Shown here one piece after another: positions 1 through 5,623 of a DNA stretch of 9,677 bases (position 1 is the stretch's first letter; every line of letters starts with the position of its first letter). Source of the stretch: Nitrospinaceae bacterium (GTDB lineage Bacteria > Nitrospinota > Nitrospinia > Nitrospinales > VA-1); the NCBI GenBank assembly GCA_029261675.1, contig JAJDBA010000212.1, positions 1 to 9,677 of the forward strand, given 5' to 3'. Both the position numbers and the translations under genes were made by a program. The notes below the pieces were generated by a model. That model was not told the DNA's origin. It was given only the letters and a program-made list of their open reading frames with translations, and did no database searches.

Positions 1-15
1 CATGGCAATAAAAGA

Positions 16-531
16 ATGGAAAGTTTTCTGGCTTCGGTTGAACGCCGGGCATACCGTATGGCTGAAATCGGGACAAGCAATTCAGATGAAGCCTTGGATA
101 TAGTTCAAGAAGCTATGTTCGGGTTTGTCCGAAATTATTCAGCACACCCCGAAGAAGAGTGGCGTCCCTTATTTTTCAGAATACTGCAAAATAAAATTCG
201 TGACTGGCACCGAAAAGCAAAAGTTAAAAAAGGGCTCGGATTATTCTGGCCGTTTAAAGGAAGCAATTCAGAAGACTCTATTCAGGAACTGGAAGACGCA
301 AAAGAAAAAAATATTTTGGACACTCTGGAAGCTTCCGACTCAGTCGAAGCTATGCATGTGGCGATACGCGCCCTTCCCCTTCGCCAGCAGCAGGCTTTTC
401 TATTACGTGCCTGGGAAGAGTTCAGCGTAAAAGAAACAGCAAAGATTATGGAAGTTTCGGAAGGGTCTGTAAAAACTCATTTTTCACGTGCTATCGCAAC
501 ACTTCGAGAGAGCTTAAAGGAATATGAGTAA
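16..531 (+). CDS. ECF-type sigma-70 family RNA polymerase sigma factor
   Basis: Directs RNA polymerase to a dedicated promoter set. The product is about 171 aa, typical of an ECF sigma factor with only regions 2 and 4. Region 2 covers roughly residues 4-66, with the DEALDIVQEAM helix followed by a W-R-P-L-F-F-R-I-L-Q-N-K-I-R-D-W segment. A charged linker (about 67-105) leads to region 4 (about 110-168), which ends in the helix-turn-helix SVKETAKIMEVSEGSVKTHF. The frame is open to the left edge (codons 1-15 contain no stop), so the true start may lie a few codons further left; ATG16 is the first start visible. Its last 8 bases overlap the next gene. It heads a block with DUF3619-like and DUF3106 genes, an arrangement I recall from proteobacteria. 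Confident as a sigma factor; its regulon is unknown. Confidence 0.9.
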   Translation: MESFLASVERRAYRMAEIGTSNSDEALDIVQEAMFGFVRNYSAHPEEEWRPLFFRILQNKIRDWHRKAKVKKGLGLFWPFKGSNSEDSIQELEDAKEKNILDTLEASDSVEAMHVAIRALPLRQQQAFLLRAWEEFSVKETAKIMEVSEGSVKTHFSRAIATLRESLKEYE

Positions 532-871
532 GGACGAAAAAGATTTTCTGGAGTTCGCACGCAAAAGACTGAATCAGGGAACGGAAAACCTAGATCCTGA
601 TACCAGACATAAACTGATTTCCATGCGAAATCGGGCACTCGACATCCGAGAAAGCAAAAGCTGGTTTCCTCAATGGGCTCCACTCCCTGTCATGAGTTTA
701 TTGACTGCGACTCTTTTCATAATTCTTGTTTATACCAAGCCCGGATCAGTCCCAAAATTGGATACAGGTCTGGAAGATCTTGAGATTCTCGCTTCCGTTG
801 ACCAACTTGAACTGTATGAAGATCTTGAATTCTATGACTGGCTTGCAAACGAAAACTATGAAGCGGGTTAA
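524..871 (+). CDS. DUF3619-like single-pass membrane protein, possible sigma-factor partner
   Basis: A 115-aa protein. Residues 1-50 are charged and presumably cytoplasmic. One hydrophobic helix (about 53-70, PLPVMSLLTATLFIILVY) is followed by an acidic tail of about 45 residues ending near ELYEDLEFYDWLANE. This layout and the tail resemble DUF3619 proteins, which are often encoded just after an ECF sigma factor. The start ATG (524) overlaps the sigma-factor stop in ATGAGTAA, with AAAGG at 516-520 as ribosome binding site, so the two are probably translationally coupled. Position and topology suggest a membrane-bound regulator such as an anti-sigma-like factor. That is inference: no zinc-binding HxxxCxxC anti-sigma motif is visible. 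Confidence 0.75.
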   Translation: MSKDEKDFLEFARKRLNQGTENLDPDTRHKLISMRNRALDIRESKSWFPQWAPLPVMSLLTATLFIILVYTKPGSVPKLDTGLEDLEILASVDQLELYEDLEFYDWLANENYEAG

Positions 872-1097
872 GAAACTTATCATGGCAACATTGCTTCTTC
901 TAACCTGTCTCCCCCAAGCCCATGCATTCGAACCTGAGGAAGCCAAGAATCCCCCTACAGAGCAAGAGGCCCCGACTCTGGATTTCCTGGAGTTTCTTGG
1001 AGAATGGGAAACTGAAGAAGGTGAATGGATTGCTCCAGACGACTTGGAAAATATGCCACTCAATGAAAATGAAGATGATGACACGAATGAAAAATAA
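858..1097 (+). CDS. Small, very acidic secreted protein
   Basis: A 79-aa product. A Sec-type signal peptide (MKRVKKLIMATLLLLTCLPQ then AHA) predicts cleavage after residue 23. By my count the 56-residue mature part has 21 Asp/Glu and only 2 Lys, so it should be strongly negative in the periplasm. I recognise no domain. I chose ATG858 over an in-frame upstream ATG at 726 because it begins exactly at the signal peptide and overlaps the preceding gene by 14 bases, as elsewhere in this block. No good ribosome binding site precedes it, so coupling to upstream translation is likely. The next gene encodes a very basic exported protein, which suggests charge-based pairing (inference). The gene is too small for a firm family call. 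Confidence 0.7.
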   Translation: MKRVKKLIMATLLLLTCLPQAHAFEPEEAKNPPTEQEAPTLDFLEFLGEWETEEGEWIAPDDLENMPLNENEDDDTNEK

Positions 1098-1791
1098 TTC
1101 TGCCTGGACGGGAATGATCCTCTTAGTATTAGTAGCTATTCCTGCTTCGGTCTGGGCACAGGAATCAGGCATTGAGTGGAATGATCTTACTCCAAAAGAA
1201 AAACGGGTTCTTGCACCTGCTAAAGATAAATGGGATGGCCTGCCTGCGGCAAAACGCGAAAACCTACAAAAAGGTGCCCGACGCTGGAATGCATTGGATA
1301 AGGAAAAACGACAAAACTTTAAAAGTAAGTTCAAAGACTGGCAGAAAAAATCCCCCGAAGATCGGAAAAAGATTAAAAACCGTTTCAAAGAATTTCAAAA
1401 CCTACCTGCTGAAGATAAAAAAGCTTTACGAGATTCGAGAAAAAGATTCAAACAACTCTCGCCAGAAAAGCAAAAGAAACTGCGAAAACGATTTAAGAAT
1501 ATGTCTCCAGAAGAGAGAGGAAACTTTCGTCAAAGATTAAAAAATCGACGCGATAAGTCGATGAAGAAATCATCCGAAGAAAGACAGCAACTTAACAACC
1601 AAAAAAGCCGCATTGACAATGCCGCAAAAAAAAAGCGAACAAAAATCCAAGAAAACTCAGATCGTCGCCAGCAACAACGCAGGGATAACAATATAAACCA
1701 GCGCACATTTAAGAGAAGTCAAAGACCTACAAACACCCCGAATCGATCACGCACAAACAACCGACGATCAAATGAAAAAAGGAGTCGTTAA
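1087..1791 (+). CDS. DUF3106 repeat protein, exported and strongly basic
   Basis: A 234-aa product from ATG1087, which overlaps the previous stop by 11 bases. ATG1078 is an alternative start in the same frame. A signal peptide occupies residues 1-25 (hydrophobic ILLVLVAIPASVWAQ). Residues 34-153 are seven tandem repeats, five of 18 residues and two of 15, built on L-S/T-P-E-x-R/K-x-x-L/F-x-x-R-F-K-x-W/F. This is the DUF3106 pattern and somewhat recalls the LTxEQ helices of CpxP/Spy periplasmic proteins. Residues 154-234 are a low-complexity Arg/Lys/Asn/Gln tail, probably disordered. The protein is periplasmic by prediction. It may bind an acidic partner, nucleic acid or the cell wall; none of these is shown. 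It is the last gene of the sigma-factor block and converges on the next gene. Confidence 0.85.
   Translation: MKNNSAWTGMILLVLVAIPASVWAQESGIEWNDLTPKEKRVLAPAKDKWDGLPAAKRENLQKGARRWNALDKEKRQNFKSKFKDWQKKSPEDRKKIKNRFKEFQNLPAEDKKALRDSRKRFKQLSPEKQKKLRKRFKNMSPEERGNFRQRLKNRRDKSMKKSSEERQQLNNQKSRIDNAAKKKRTKIQENSDRRQQQRRDNNINQRTFKRSQRPTNTPNRSRTNNRRSNEKRSR
1186..1545 (+). repeat. Seven in-frame tandem repeats within the DUF3106 gene
   Basis: The encoded repeats fall at protein residues 34-51, 52-69, 70-87, 88-105, 106-123, 124-138 and 139-153. Each starts with a short L/K/M-x-P/K-x-E/D-type cap and continues as an amphipathic basic helix ending in an aromatic residue. The DNA copies are well diverged, so the array is old and maintained at protein level rather than a recent expansion. 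The shift from 18 to 15 residues in the last two copies removes about one helical turn. Confidence 0.8.
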
Positions 1792-1814
1792 GAAAGAAGT
1801 TAGAAATATGCCCT

Positions 1815-2570
1815 CTAGTCCATCGTTCCCAATACCGCGCAGCGAAATCCTACATAATGAAATTTATGTATCGGCAAGCTATTGATACGATGTGATGATT
1901 TAAGACTACCCACGCCGTTTCTCCAAGAACCTCCGCGAACCACTTTACCGCCGCTTTCATGATTCGAGGAAGTCCACTCCCACACGTTTCCAGCCATATC
2001 GTAAAGACCTAAAGCATTCGGTTTTTTGGAGCCTACGGGATGAGTTTTTTTATACGCATTTCCTTTATGCCAGGCAAAGGCATCGGGATTTTCATTCTTC
2101 CAGAAAAAGGATGATGAACTTCCAGCGCGTGCTGCTTTTTCCCACTCCCCTTCCATCGGCAATCGTTTACCCCGTTTCTCACAAAACATTTTTGCATCGT
2201 ACCATGTCACTTTTTCTACTGGATGGTTCTCTCCTTTAAAAAACGAAGGATTATTTCCCATCACCGCAAAATATTCTTTTTGCGTTACTTCAAACCGATC
2301 CATCCAAAAGGATTTTTGCATTTTATGGAGTTTGACTTGCCATTTATCTGAATCCACCCAAACCATATTCTGTGTAATTTCCCCAAGCTTATGTCCCGAT
2401 AAATCCGTCGCGATTGCTATCGATGGAGCCAAGTTGAAAATGAAGCACAAAAGGAAAAGACATAATTTTGACAGGGGATGTAATAATTCCGACGGCTTTG
2501 TGAGGCAAAAGCGTTCAAAAAAGAGTCTACAAAAATCACAGTTAGACCTTGTTTTATATAAGCTTAGCAA
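1815..2570 (-). CDS. Exported SUMF1/FGE-fold protein lacking the catalytic cysteines
   Basis: A 251-aa product with a formylglycine-generating-enzyme (sulfatase-modifying factor) domain at about residues 62-247. Family landmarks visible are DRFEVTQKEY (91-100), VTWYDAKMFCEKRGKRLP (121-138), EGEWEKAAR (140-148), NALGLYDMAGNVWEW (185-199), VVRGGSW (210-216) and GFRCA (241-245). True FGEs carry a cysteine pair between RGGSW and GFRCA; here residues 217-240 contain no Cys, so sulfatase activation is unlikely and a binding or other role is more probable. The start is TTG2570, with GGTGG about 5 bases upstream. A hydrophobic export segment (about 35-54) follows an unusually long N-terminal region of about 34 residues, with no ATG, GTG or TTG closer to it. 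Either the signal peptide is long or the N-terminus has been altered. The gene is divergent from the sigma-54 gene on its right. Confidence 0.85.
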   Translation of the reverse strand: MLSLYKTRSNCDFCRLFFERFCLTKPSELLHPLSKLCLFLLCFIFNLAPSIAIATDLSGHKLGEITQNMVWVDSDKWQVKLHKMQKSFWMDRFEVTQKEYFAVMGNNPSFFKGENHPVEKVTWYDAKMFCEKRGKRLPMEGEWEKAARAGSSSSFFWKNENPDAFAWHKGNAYKKTHPVGSKKPNALGLYDMAGNVWEWTSSNHESGGKVVRGGSWRNGVGSLKSSHRINSLPIHKFHYVGFRCAVLGTMD

Positions 2571-2592
2571 CTAATCCACCTACAAATTAAGT

Positions 2593-2608
2593 TTGGCACA
2601 AAACTTGC
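2593..2608 (+). promoter_or_regulatory. Sigma-54 (RpoN) -24/-12 promoter
   Basis: TTGGCACAAAACTTGC carries TGGCAC (2594-2599), a 5-base spacer and TTGC (2605-2608). The GG and GC dinucleotides have the 10-base separation that RpoN promoters require. Transcription would start near 2620, giving a leader of about 50 bases to the ATG at 2673. It lies in the 102-base gap between divergent genes and points at the 49-aa gene. Sigma-54 promoters need an enhancer-binding activator; I saw no clear enhancer palindrome upstream, where the start of the minus-strand gene lies. Confidence 0.75.
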
Positions 2609-2640
2609 CGTTAAGAGGTAATAAGACAAGGAAGTTATTT

Positions 2641-2655
2641 GTTAACTCTATTAAC
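2641..2655 (+). promoter_or_regulatory. Inverted repeat in the 5' leader of the microprotein gene
   Basis: GTTAA-CTCTA-TTAAC is a perfect 5-bp dyad with a 5-base centre. It sits in the predicted untranslated leader between the sigma-54 promoter and the ribosome binding site. It could be an operator or a small leader hairpin. It is short and AT-rich, so chance is quite possible. Confidence 0.3.
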
Positions 2656-2672
2656 AGGAAGGTCAAACTACC

Positions 2673-2822
2673 ATGGAAAAGGTAAACGTTGCTTATCCCA
2701 CTGCTGATGAATTGATCGATTCTAAAGAATCATCTAATCAAGGTTCATTCATTTTAAAAAGTATTGCTGCATCCTTTGCTGGCGCATCCATTCCCGCCGC
2801 AATCTTTTATTTTCTGATGTAA
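2673..2822 (+). CDS. 49-aa single-TM microprotein under a sigma-54 promoter
   Basis: The product begins MEKVNVAYPTADELIDSKES, passes through a short polar stretch, and ends in a hydrophobic helix (about residues 26-48, FILKSIAASF through AAIFYFLM). It is probably anchored in the inner membrane with the N-terminus in the cytosol. Support for a real gene: an AGGAAGG ribosome binding site at 2657-2663, correctly spaced from the ATG; a near-perfect sigma-54 promoter 65 bases upstream of the ATG; and a stop codon in the loop of a strong inverted repeat. I recognise no family. Small one-helix proteins often act as regulators or accessory subunits of membrane complexes, but no partner is evident here. 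The gene is easily missed because of its length. Confidence 0.7.
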   Translation: MEKVNVAYPTADELIDSKESSNQGSFILKSIAASFAGASIPAAIFYFLM

Positions 2823-2835
2823 ATCAGAAAATAAA
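2806..2835. repeat. Perfect 13-bp inverted repeat spanning the microprotein stop codon
   Basis: Arms TTTATTTTCTGAT (2806-2818) and ATCAGAAAATAAA (2823-2835) flank a 4-base loop, GTAA, that contains the TAA stop (2820-2822). The stem is AT-rich, and no T-tract follows it on the plus strand. It may therefore act as an mRNA 3' end stabiliser or a weak terminator rather than a classical intrinsic terminator. The right arm doubles as the T-rich tail of the minus-strand terminator next to it. Confidence 0.75.
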
Positions 2836-2859
2836 GACCACCCAAAATTAGGGGTAGTC
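2825..2859 (-). terminator. Intrinsic terminator of the J-domain/Slp/secretin-like operon
   Basis: Read on the minus strand, GACTACCC (2859-2852) pairs with GGGTGGTC (2843-2836) over 8 positions with one G-T wobble, around an 8-base loop. The T-rich tail TTTATTTTCTG (2835-2825) follows directly. The TAA stop of the last gene (2850-2848) lies in the loop, so translation runs into the hairpin. On the plus strand the same sequence has a C-A mismatch and a poorer tail, so it should work mainly for the minus operon. Confidence 0.7.
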
Positions 2860-3702
2860 TACTTTAAAAAATACTTTTCGTGACTCGTCATTATGGGTTG
2901 CGGTGCGGTTCCCTATTCCCGCCTCCGCCCCTTTTCGTTTCTGAGTCACGCCACCCAGTTCCATCCATTCTCCAATTTGGCCTCTGACCACGGTATCAAT
3001 ACCAAAGGTTTCAATAGACTGTCCGTTTACTCTCGATTTTTGTGGAGACACTTCCAGAGTTACCTGATCACCGTTTAGTCTCGGCAACACCATCAATCCG
3101 GTACGCACATCTTTAAAACGAATCGACTCAACTTCTGTGATTTGATTTCCTGATCGCAGGTTTCTAACTTCTCTGATAGGGATTGACTGAGTTATATGAA
3201 TCGATGCCGGTCGACCTTCAATTGTCATTACTATTTGCGTGTCCATTTCATCGGATTTCTGCTTTTTATCTAACAATCGGACCTGGAGGTTTCCGTCACT
3301 CCTACCATGCCCGACAACGACCTTATCAGACCCGGGACTCCCAATAATCACCCGACCATTTCCCCCGATGGGTATCTCAGCGGCAACAGACCGCTCCTCT
3401 TCCTTCAATCTAAGCCGAGTCCCCTGCTTTACAGTGATTCGCAAATTTTTCAAGGCAACATCTATTTGGCTGAGGATATGTTTCACCTCTTGCAATGCTT
3501 TCGGGTGCGCCCGAATTATGAGCTGGCCCTGTATACCTGTGACGGTACCTCGCTTCCCCAAAACAGACCGAATTGTTGGAATCACTTCTTCAACCAATCT
3601 ATTTTTCAATGGGATGATTTCTAATTTTGTCTGTCCAACAACAGGAGAAGCAAGAAATAGAGAAAATATAAGCAGTGGGAATAAAGCGCGGAGAACCATC
3701 AT
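2848..3702 (-). CDS. Secretin-related exported protein with a NolW-like N domain
   Basis: A 284-aa product from ATG3702. The signal peptide is residues 1-24 (MMVLRALFPLLIFSLFLASP then VVGQ). Residues 26-95 (from KLEIIPLKNRLVEEVIPTIR to about LRITVKQG) match the short NolW/N1-type domain of type II/III secretion and pilus secretins. Residues about 155-284 are beta-rich and resemble part of the secretin domain (VRTGLMVLPRLNGDQVTLEV; the GEWMELGGV stretch). Full secretins usually exceed 400 residues, and only one N domain is visible, so this may be a reduced secretin or a periplasmic accessory protein. I preferred ATG3702 to an in-frame start at 3741 because it begins at the signal peptide and leaves 10 bases after the upstream gene instead of a 29-base overlap. 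It is the third gene of the operon and ends in a terminator. Confidence 0.8.
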   Translation of the reverse strand: MMVLRALFPLLIFSLFLASPVVGQTKLEIIPLKNRLVEEVIPTIRSVLGKRGTVTGIQGQLIIRAHPKALQEVKHILSQIDVALKNLRITVKQGTRLRLKEEERSVAAEIPIGGNGRVIIGSPGSDKVVVGHGRSDGNLQVRLLDKKQKSDEMDTQIVMTIEGRPASIHITQSIPIREVRNLRSGNQITEVESIRFKDVRTGLMVLPRLNGDQVTLEVSPQKSRVNGQSIETFGIDTVVRGQIGEWMELGGVTQKRKGAEAGIGNRTATHNDESRKVFFKVDYP

Positions 3703-3712
3703 AAACCTAGGC

Positions 3713-4240
3713 TCATTGGTAATAAGGCCAATAAGGGGCATATATGCCTGGACGAAACCAAGGATCCCAGTAGGGAGGATAAAAGTAAGGGTTCCTCTCT
3801 ACATCATCAAGGAGCTTCAACTCTTCAACTTCAATAACAGGGAACTCATAGGGCCGTTCGCCTACTTTGCCTATCTGAGTTCCTCTTATTTTCCCCGCTC
3901 CCGTGATACCTCGTCCCTTGGAATAAATTTCTGGCTCCAGAAACCCTTTATTGAAAAATATAAAACGACCTCCCGTCTTATCTCCTATTTCTGGATATCC
4001 GCTAAAATCGATTTCTTTCTGTACAACCTCAACCTCTGTCCCCTGGGGAAGGGCTCGGGTCTCTACTATAACTCCTCCCAACATAACTCGTTTCCCAATA
4101 AACTCTTCAGGGGATTCAAGAAGACGTTCAAAAGTGAGGGTTGGGTCAAGGTTTTTACGAAGCTCTTCCGAAACCGGGTGAGCACAACCGAATAACCCAA
4201 GCAGGACAGTTAGAATAATTATTTGAAACCAAAATCTCAT
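3713..4240 (-). CDS. slp: Slp family outer-membrane lipoprotein
   Basis: A 175-aa product. A lipoprotein signal ends in LFGC, with the lipid-attachment Cys at residue 19 and Ala at +2, compatible with outer-membrane sorting. The Slp signature is clear: PVSEELRKNLDPTLTF (22-37), GKRVMLGGVIVETR (49-62), GTEVEVVQK (67-75), GYPEIGDKTGGRF (81-93), GFLEPEIYSKGR (99-110), and YEFPVIEVEELKLL (131-144). An unusual Tyr/Pro/Trp-rich tail follows (about 150-175), beyond the usual Slp core. In E. coli, Slp is a starvation-inducible outer-membrane lipoprotein; its molecular role is not well defined. The gene starts 17 bases after the J-domain gene and lies 10 bases before the secretin-like gene, so all three are likely cotranscribed. 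Its ribosome binding site is weak. Confidence 0.92.
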   Translation of the reverse strand: MRFWFQIIILTVLLGLFGCAHPVSEELRKNLDPTLTFERLLESPEEFIGKRVMLGGVIVETRALPQGTEVEVVQKEIDFSGYPEIGDKTGGRFIFFNKGFLEPEIYSKGRGITGAGKIRGTQIGKVGERPYEFPVIEVEELKLLDDVERNPYFYPPYWDPWFRPGIYAPYWPYYQ

Positions 4241-4257
4241 ATCAAATCACAATAAAA

Positions 4258-4779
4258 TTAATATCGCTGGATACGTGGAACAGTCTTTAAAAAACTCTGA
4301 AACTCGTTTAAACCGTCTTCCACATAGTTTTCAAAGTCGCCCATATTTTGACGGGAAATCACTTTGGGTCGAACTTTAACCTTACTTCCATATTTTAGGA
4401 ATTTTGCAAAATTCCCTCTGCATTCATCCACAAAACGGTTGAAGTCATGATCTACCGCCATTTGGGCAGAATAAAAACGTTTATAGGTTTTCTTCCTTTG
4501 AAAAACAAACTCTTCACTTTCAAATTTTACGAGTTTCTCTTCCTTCTGCCTTAACACTTTTTCATAGGCCGACCGTCTCACGTCATCGCGTAAAAAGTTA
4601 TATGCAGCGGTGGTTAAAATAAACTTTTGTTCCTCAACAGGAGTAGCCAAATCTCTATCGGGATGATATCTCTTCGCCAACTTCCTATACCCAATTTTTA
4701 TTTCTTCCGCATCTGCATAGGTTTTTACTCCCAACAAATGATAAAGGTTATAAGATTTCAAAATCACAGGATATTTCAT
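4258..4779 (-). CDS. J-domain protein, small DnaJ-like co-chaperone
   Basis: A 173-aa product. An N-terminal J domain spans about residues 10-75 (YNLYHLLGV, then YRKLAKRYHPD with the HPD tripeptide at 39-41, which stimulates Hsp70 ATPase activity). No G/F region, zinc finger or DnaJ C-terminal substrate domain follows. Instead residues 76-173 form a charged, probably helical region without a family I recognise. J proteins of this type usually recruit DnaK to a specific client through the non-J part. The first gene of an operon with the Slp lipoprotein and secretin-like genes, it may assist that system (inference). There is no signal peptide or TM helix, so it is cytosolic. No clear ribosome binding site precedes ATG4779. 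Confidence 0.88.
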   Translation of the reverse strand: MKYPVILKSYNLYHLLGVKTYADAEEIKIGYRKLAKRYHPDRDLATPVEEQKFILTTAAYNFLRDDVRRSAYEKVLRQKEEKLVKFESEEFVFQRKKTYKRFYSAQMAVDHDFNRFVDECRGNFAKFLKYGSKVKVRPKVISRQNMGDFENYVEDGLNEFQSFLKTVPRIQRY

Positions 4780-4867
4780 ATCAAAAAGACAATCTCGTAA
4801 TCAAACAAGTGGACTATAGATACTCAAATTATACACGTTTGCCAGAAAAATATAATAAAATCCAATT

Positions 4868-5551
4868 ATGATTGAATTAGCTATTCTAATTTTAATAATA
4901 GGATTTTTTATTTTTCCTCTTTATACATCGGCTGGTTGTCTGGGTTTATTTACCGCTTGTTTTCTATATAAAAGCTACGAATCCTTCAAAAACCAGCCCT
5001 TAAAGGGAAGAAAAGTTTTATCTGCCATCCGCACCTCTTTCCTTATTAATTTTGTTGCGAGCTTGATACTCGGAGCCCAACTTGCTTGGTTGATATATTT
5101 CTTCATCTATGATCTTTTTCAACTATTCATTTTCAATTTTATTTTCTGCTTTTTAATCTCAATCCGCTGGTTTGACTTCTCTTACAAGTATTTTCAGCAG
5201 TTGATAATCGGGATTTATAAAGAAAAGACCACTGCGAATACATTTTTTGTTATTTGCAAGGGATTCAATAAACAATCTAATTTGGGGATATCACCTGCTT
5301 TCACAGATGCAGGTTTTTTAAAGCTCGAAAATGATCGCGCGGTTTTCGAGGGGATTTTCTTCAATAATATCTTTAGGTCTGAAAACATCTTGCGCATCGA
5401 AAAACAGAGCTTTGATAAAATTAAAATCTATACGAATTCCACAGATAGCAAACAACCTCATATTTTTTTAATTTCGTTACGAGAACAGTTTTATCCATTT
5501 CGAAGCCGCCCTGACCGTGACAGATTATTAAAACTTCTTTCATCTAACTAG
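4868..5551 (+). CDS. Membrane protein of unknown function with a soluble C-terminal domain
   Basis: A 227-aa product. The N-terminal half is hydrophobic, with about four TM segments (roughly residues 3-19, 21-35, 56-80 and 83-100). The C-terminal half (about 115-227) is soluble and beta-rich, for example GFLKLENDRAVFEGIFFNN and ILRIEKQSFDKIKIY; the alternation recalls PH/GRAM-like bacterial domains, but this is only a resemblance. Lys, Phe and Ile are abundant and codons are AT-rich compared with neighbours, which could reflect membrane composition or a different origin. No ribosome binding site precedes ATG4868. A TATAAT at 4851-4856 is only about 12 bases upstream, so a leaderless or very short-leader transcript is possible. 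I do not recognise the family. Confidence 0.65.
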   Translation: MIELAILILIIGFFIFPLYTSAGCLGLFTACFLYKSYESFKNQPLKGRKVLSAIRTSFLINFVASLILGAQLAWLIYFFIYDLFQLFIFNFIFCFLISIRWFDFSYKYFQQLIIGIYKEKTTANTFFVICKGFNKQSNLGISPAFTDAGFLKLENDRAVFEGIFFNNIFRSENILRIEKQSFDKIKIYTNSTDSKQPHIFLISLREQFYPFRSRPDRDRLLKLLSSN

Positions 5552-5623
5552 AAAACTTCAGTAGCTTACGCAGTTCAATAACGCTACTCTTTACCACAAT
5601 GAATTCATTAATTGAGGTGTAAA

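Noticed and set aside
205..222. CTGGCACCGAAAAGCA resembling a sigma-54 promoter inside the sigma-factor gene.
   Set aside because: The GG-to-GC spacing is 9 instead of 10 and the -12 TTGC is absent; it is coding sequence.
3239..4195. Long plus-strand open frame (318 codons) opposite the secretin-like and Slp genes.
   Set aside because: It lies antisense to two genes with clear family signatures and signal peptides, and its product shows no domain or start context.
4828..4856. TATAAT boxes on both strands between divergent genes at 4779 and 4868.
   Set aside because: The region is very AT-rich and no matching -35 box lies 16-18 bases away on either strand, so they were not called promoters.
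5560..5588. AGTAGC...GCTACT inverted repeat after the membrane-protein gene.
   Set aside because: A 6-bp stem with a 17-base loop and no T-tract; possible weak terminator but not supportable.
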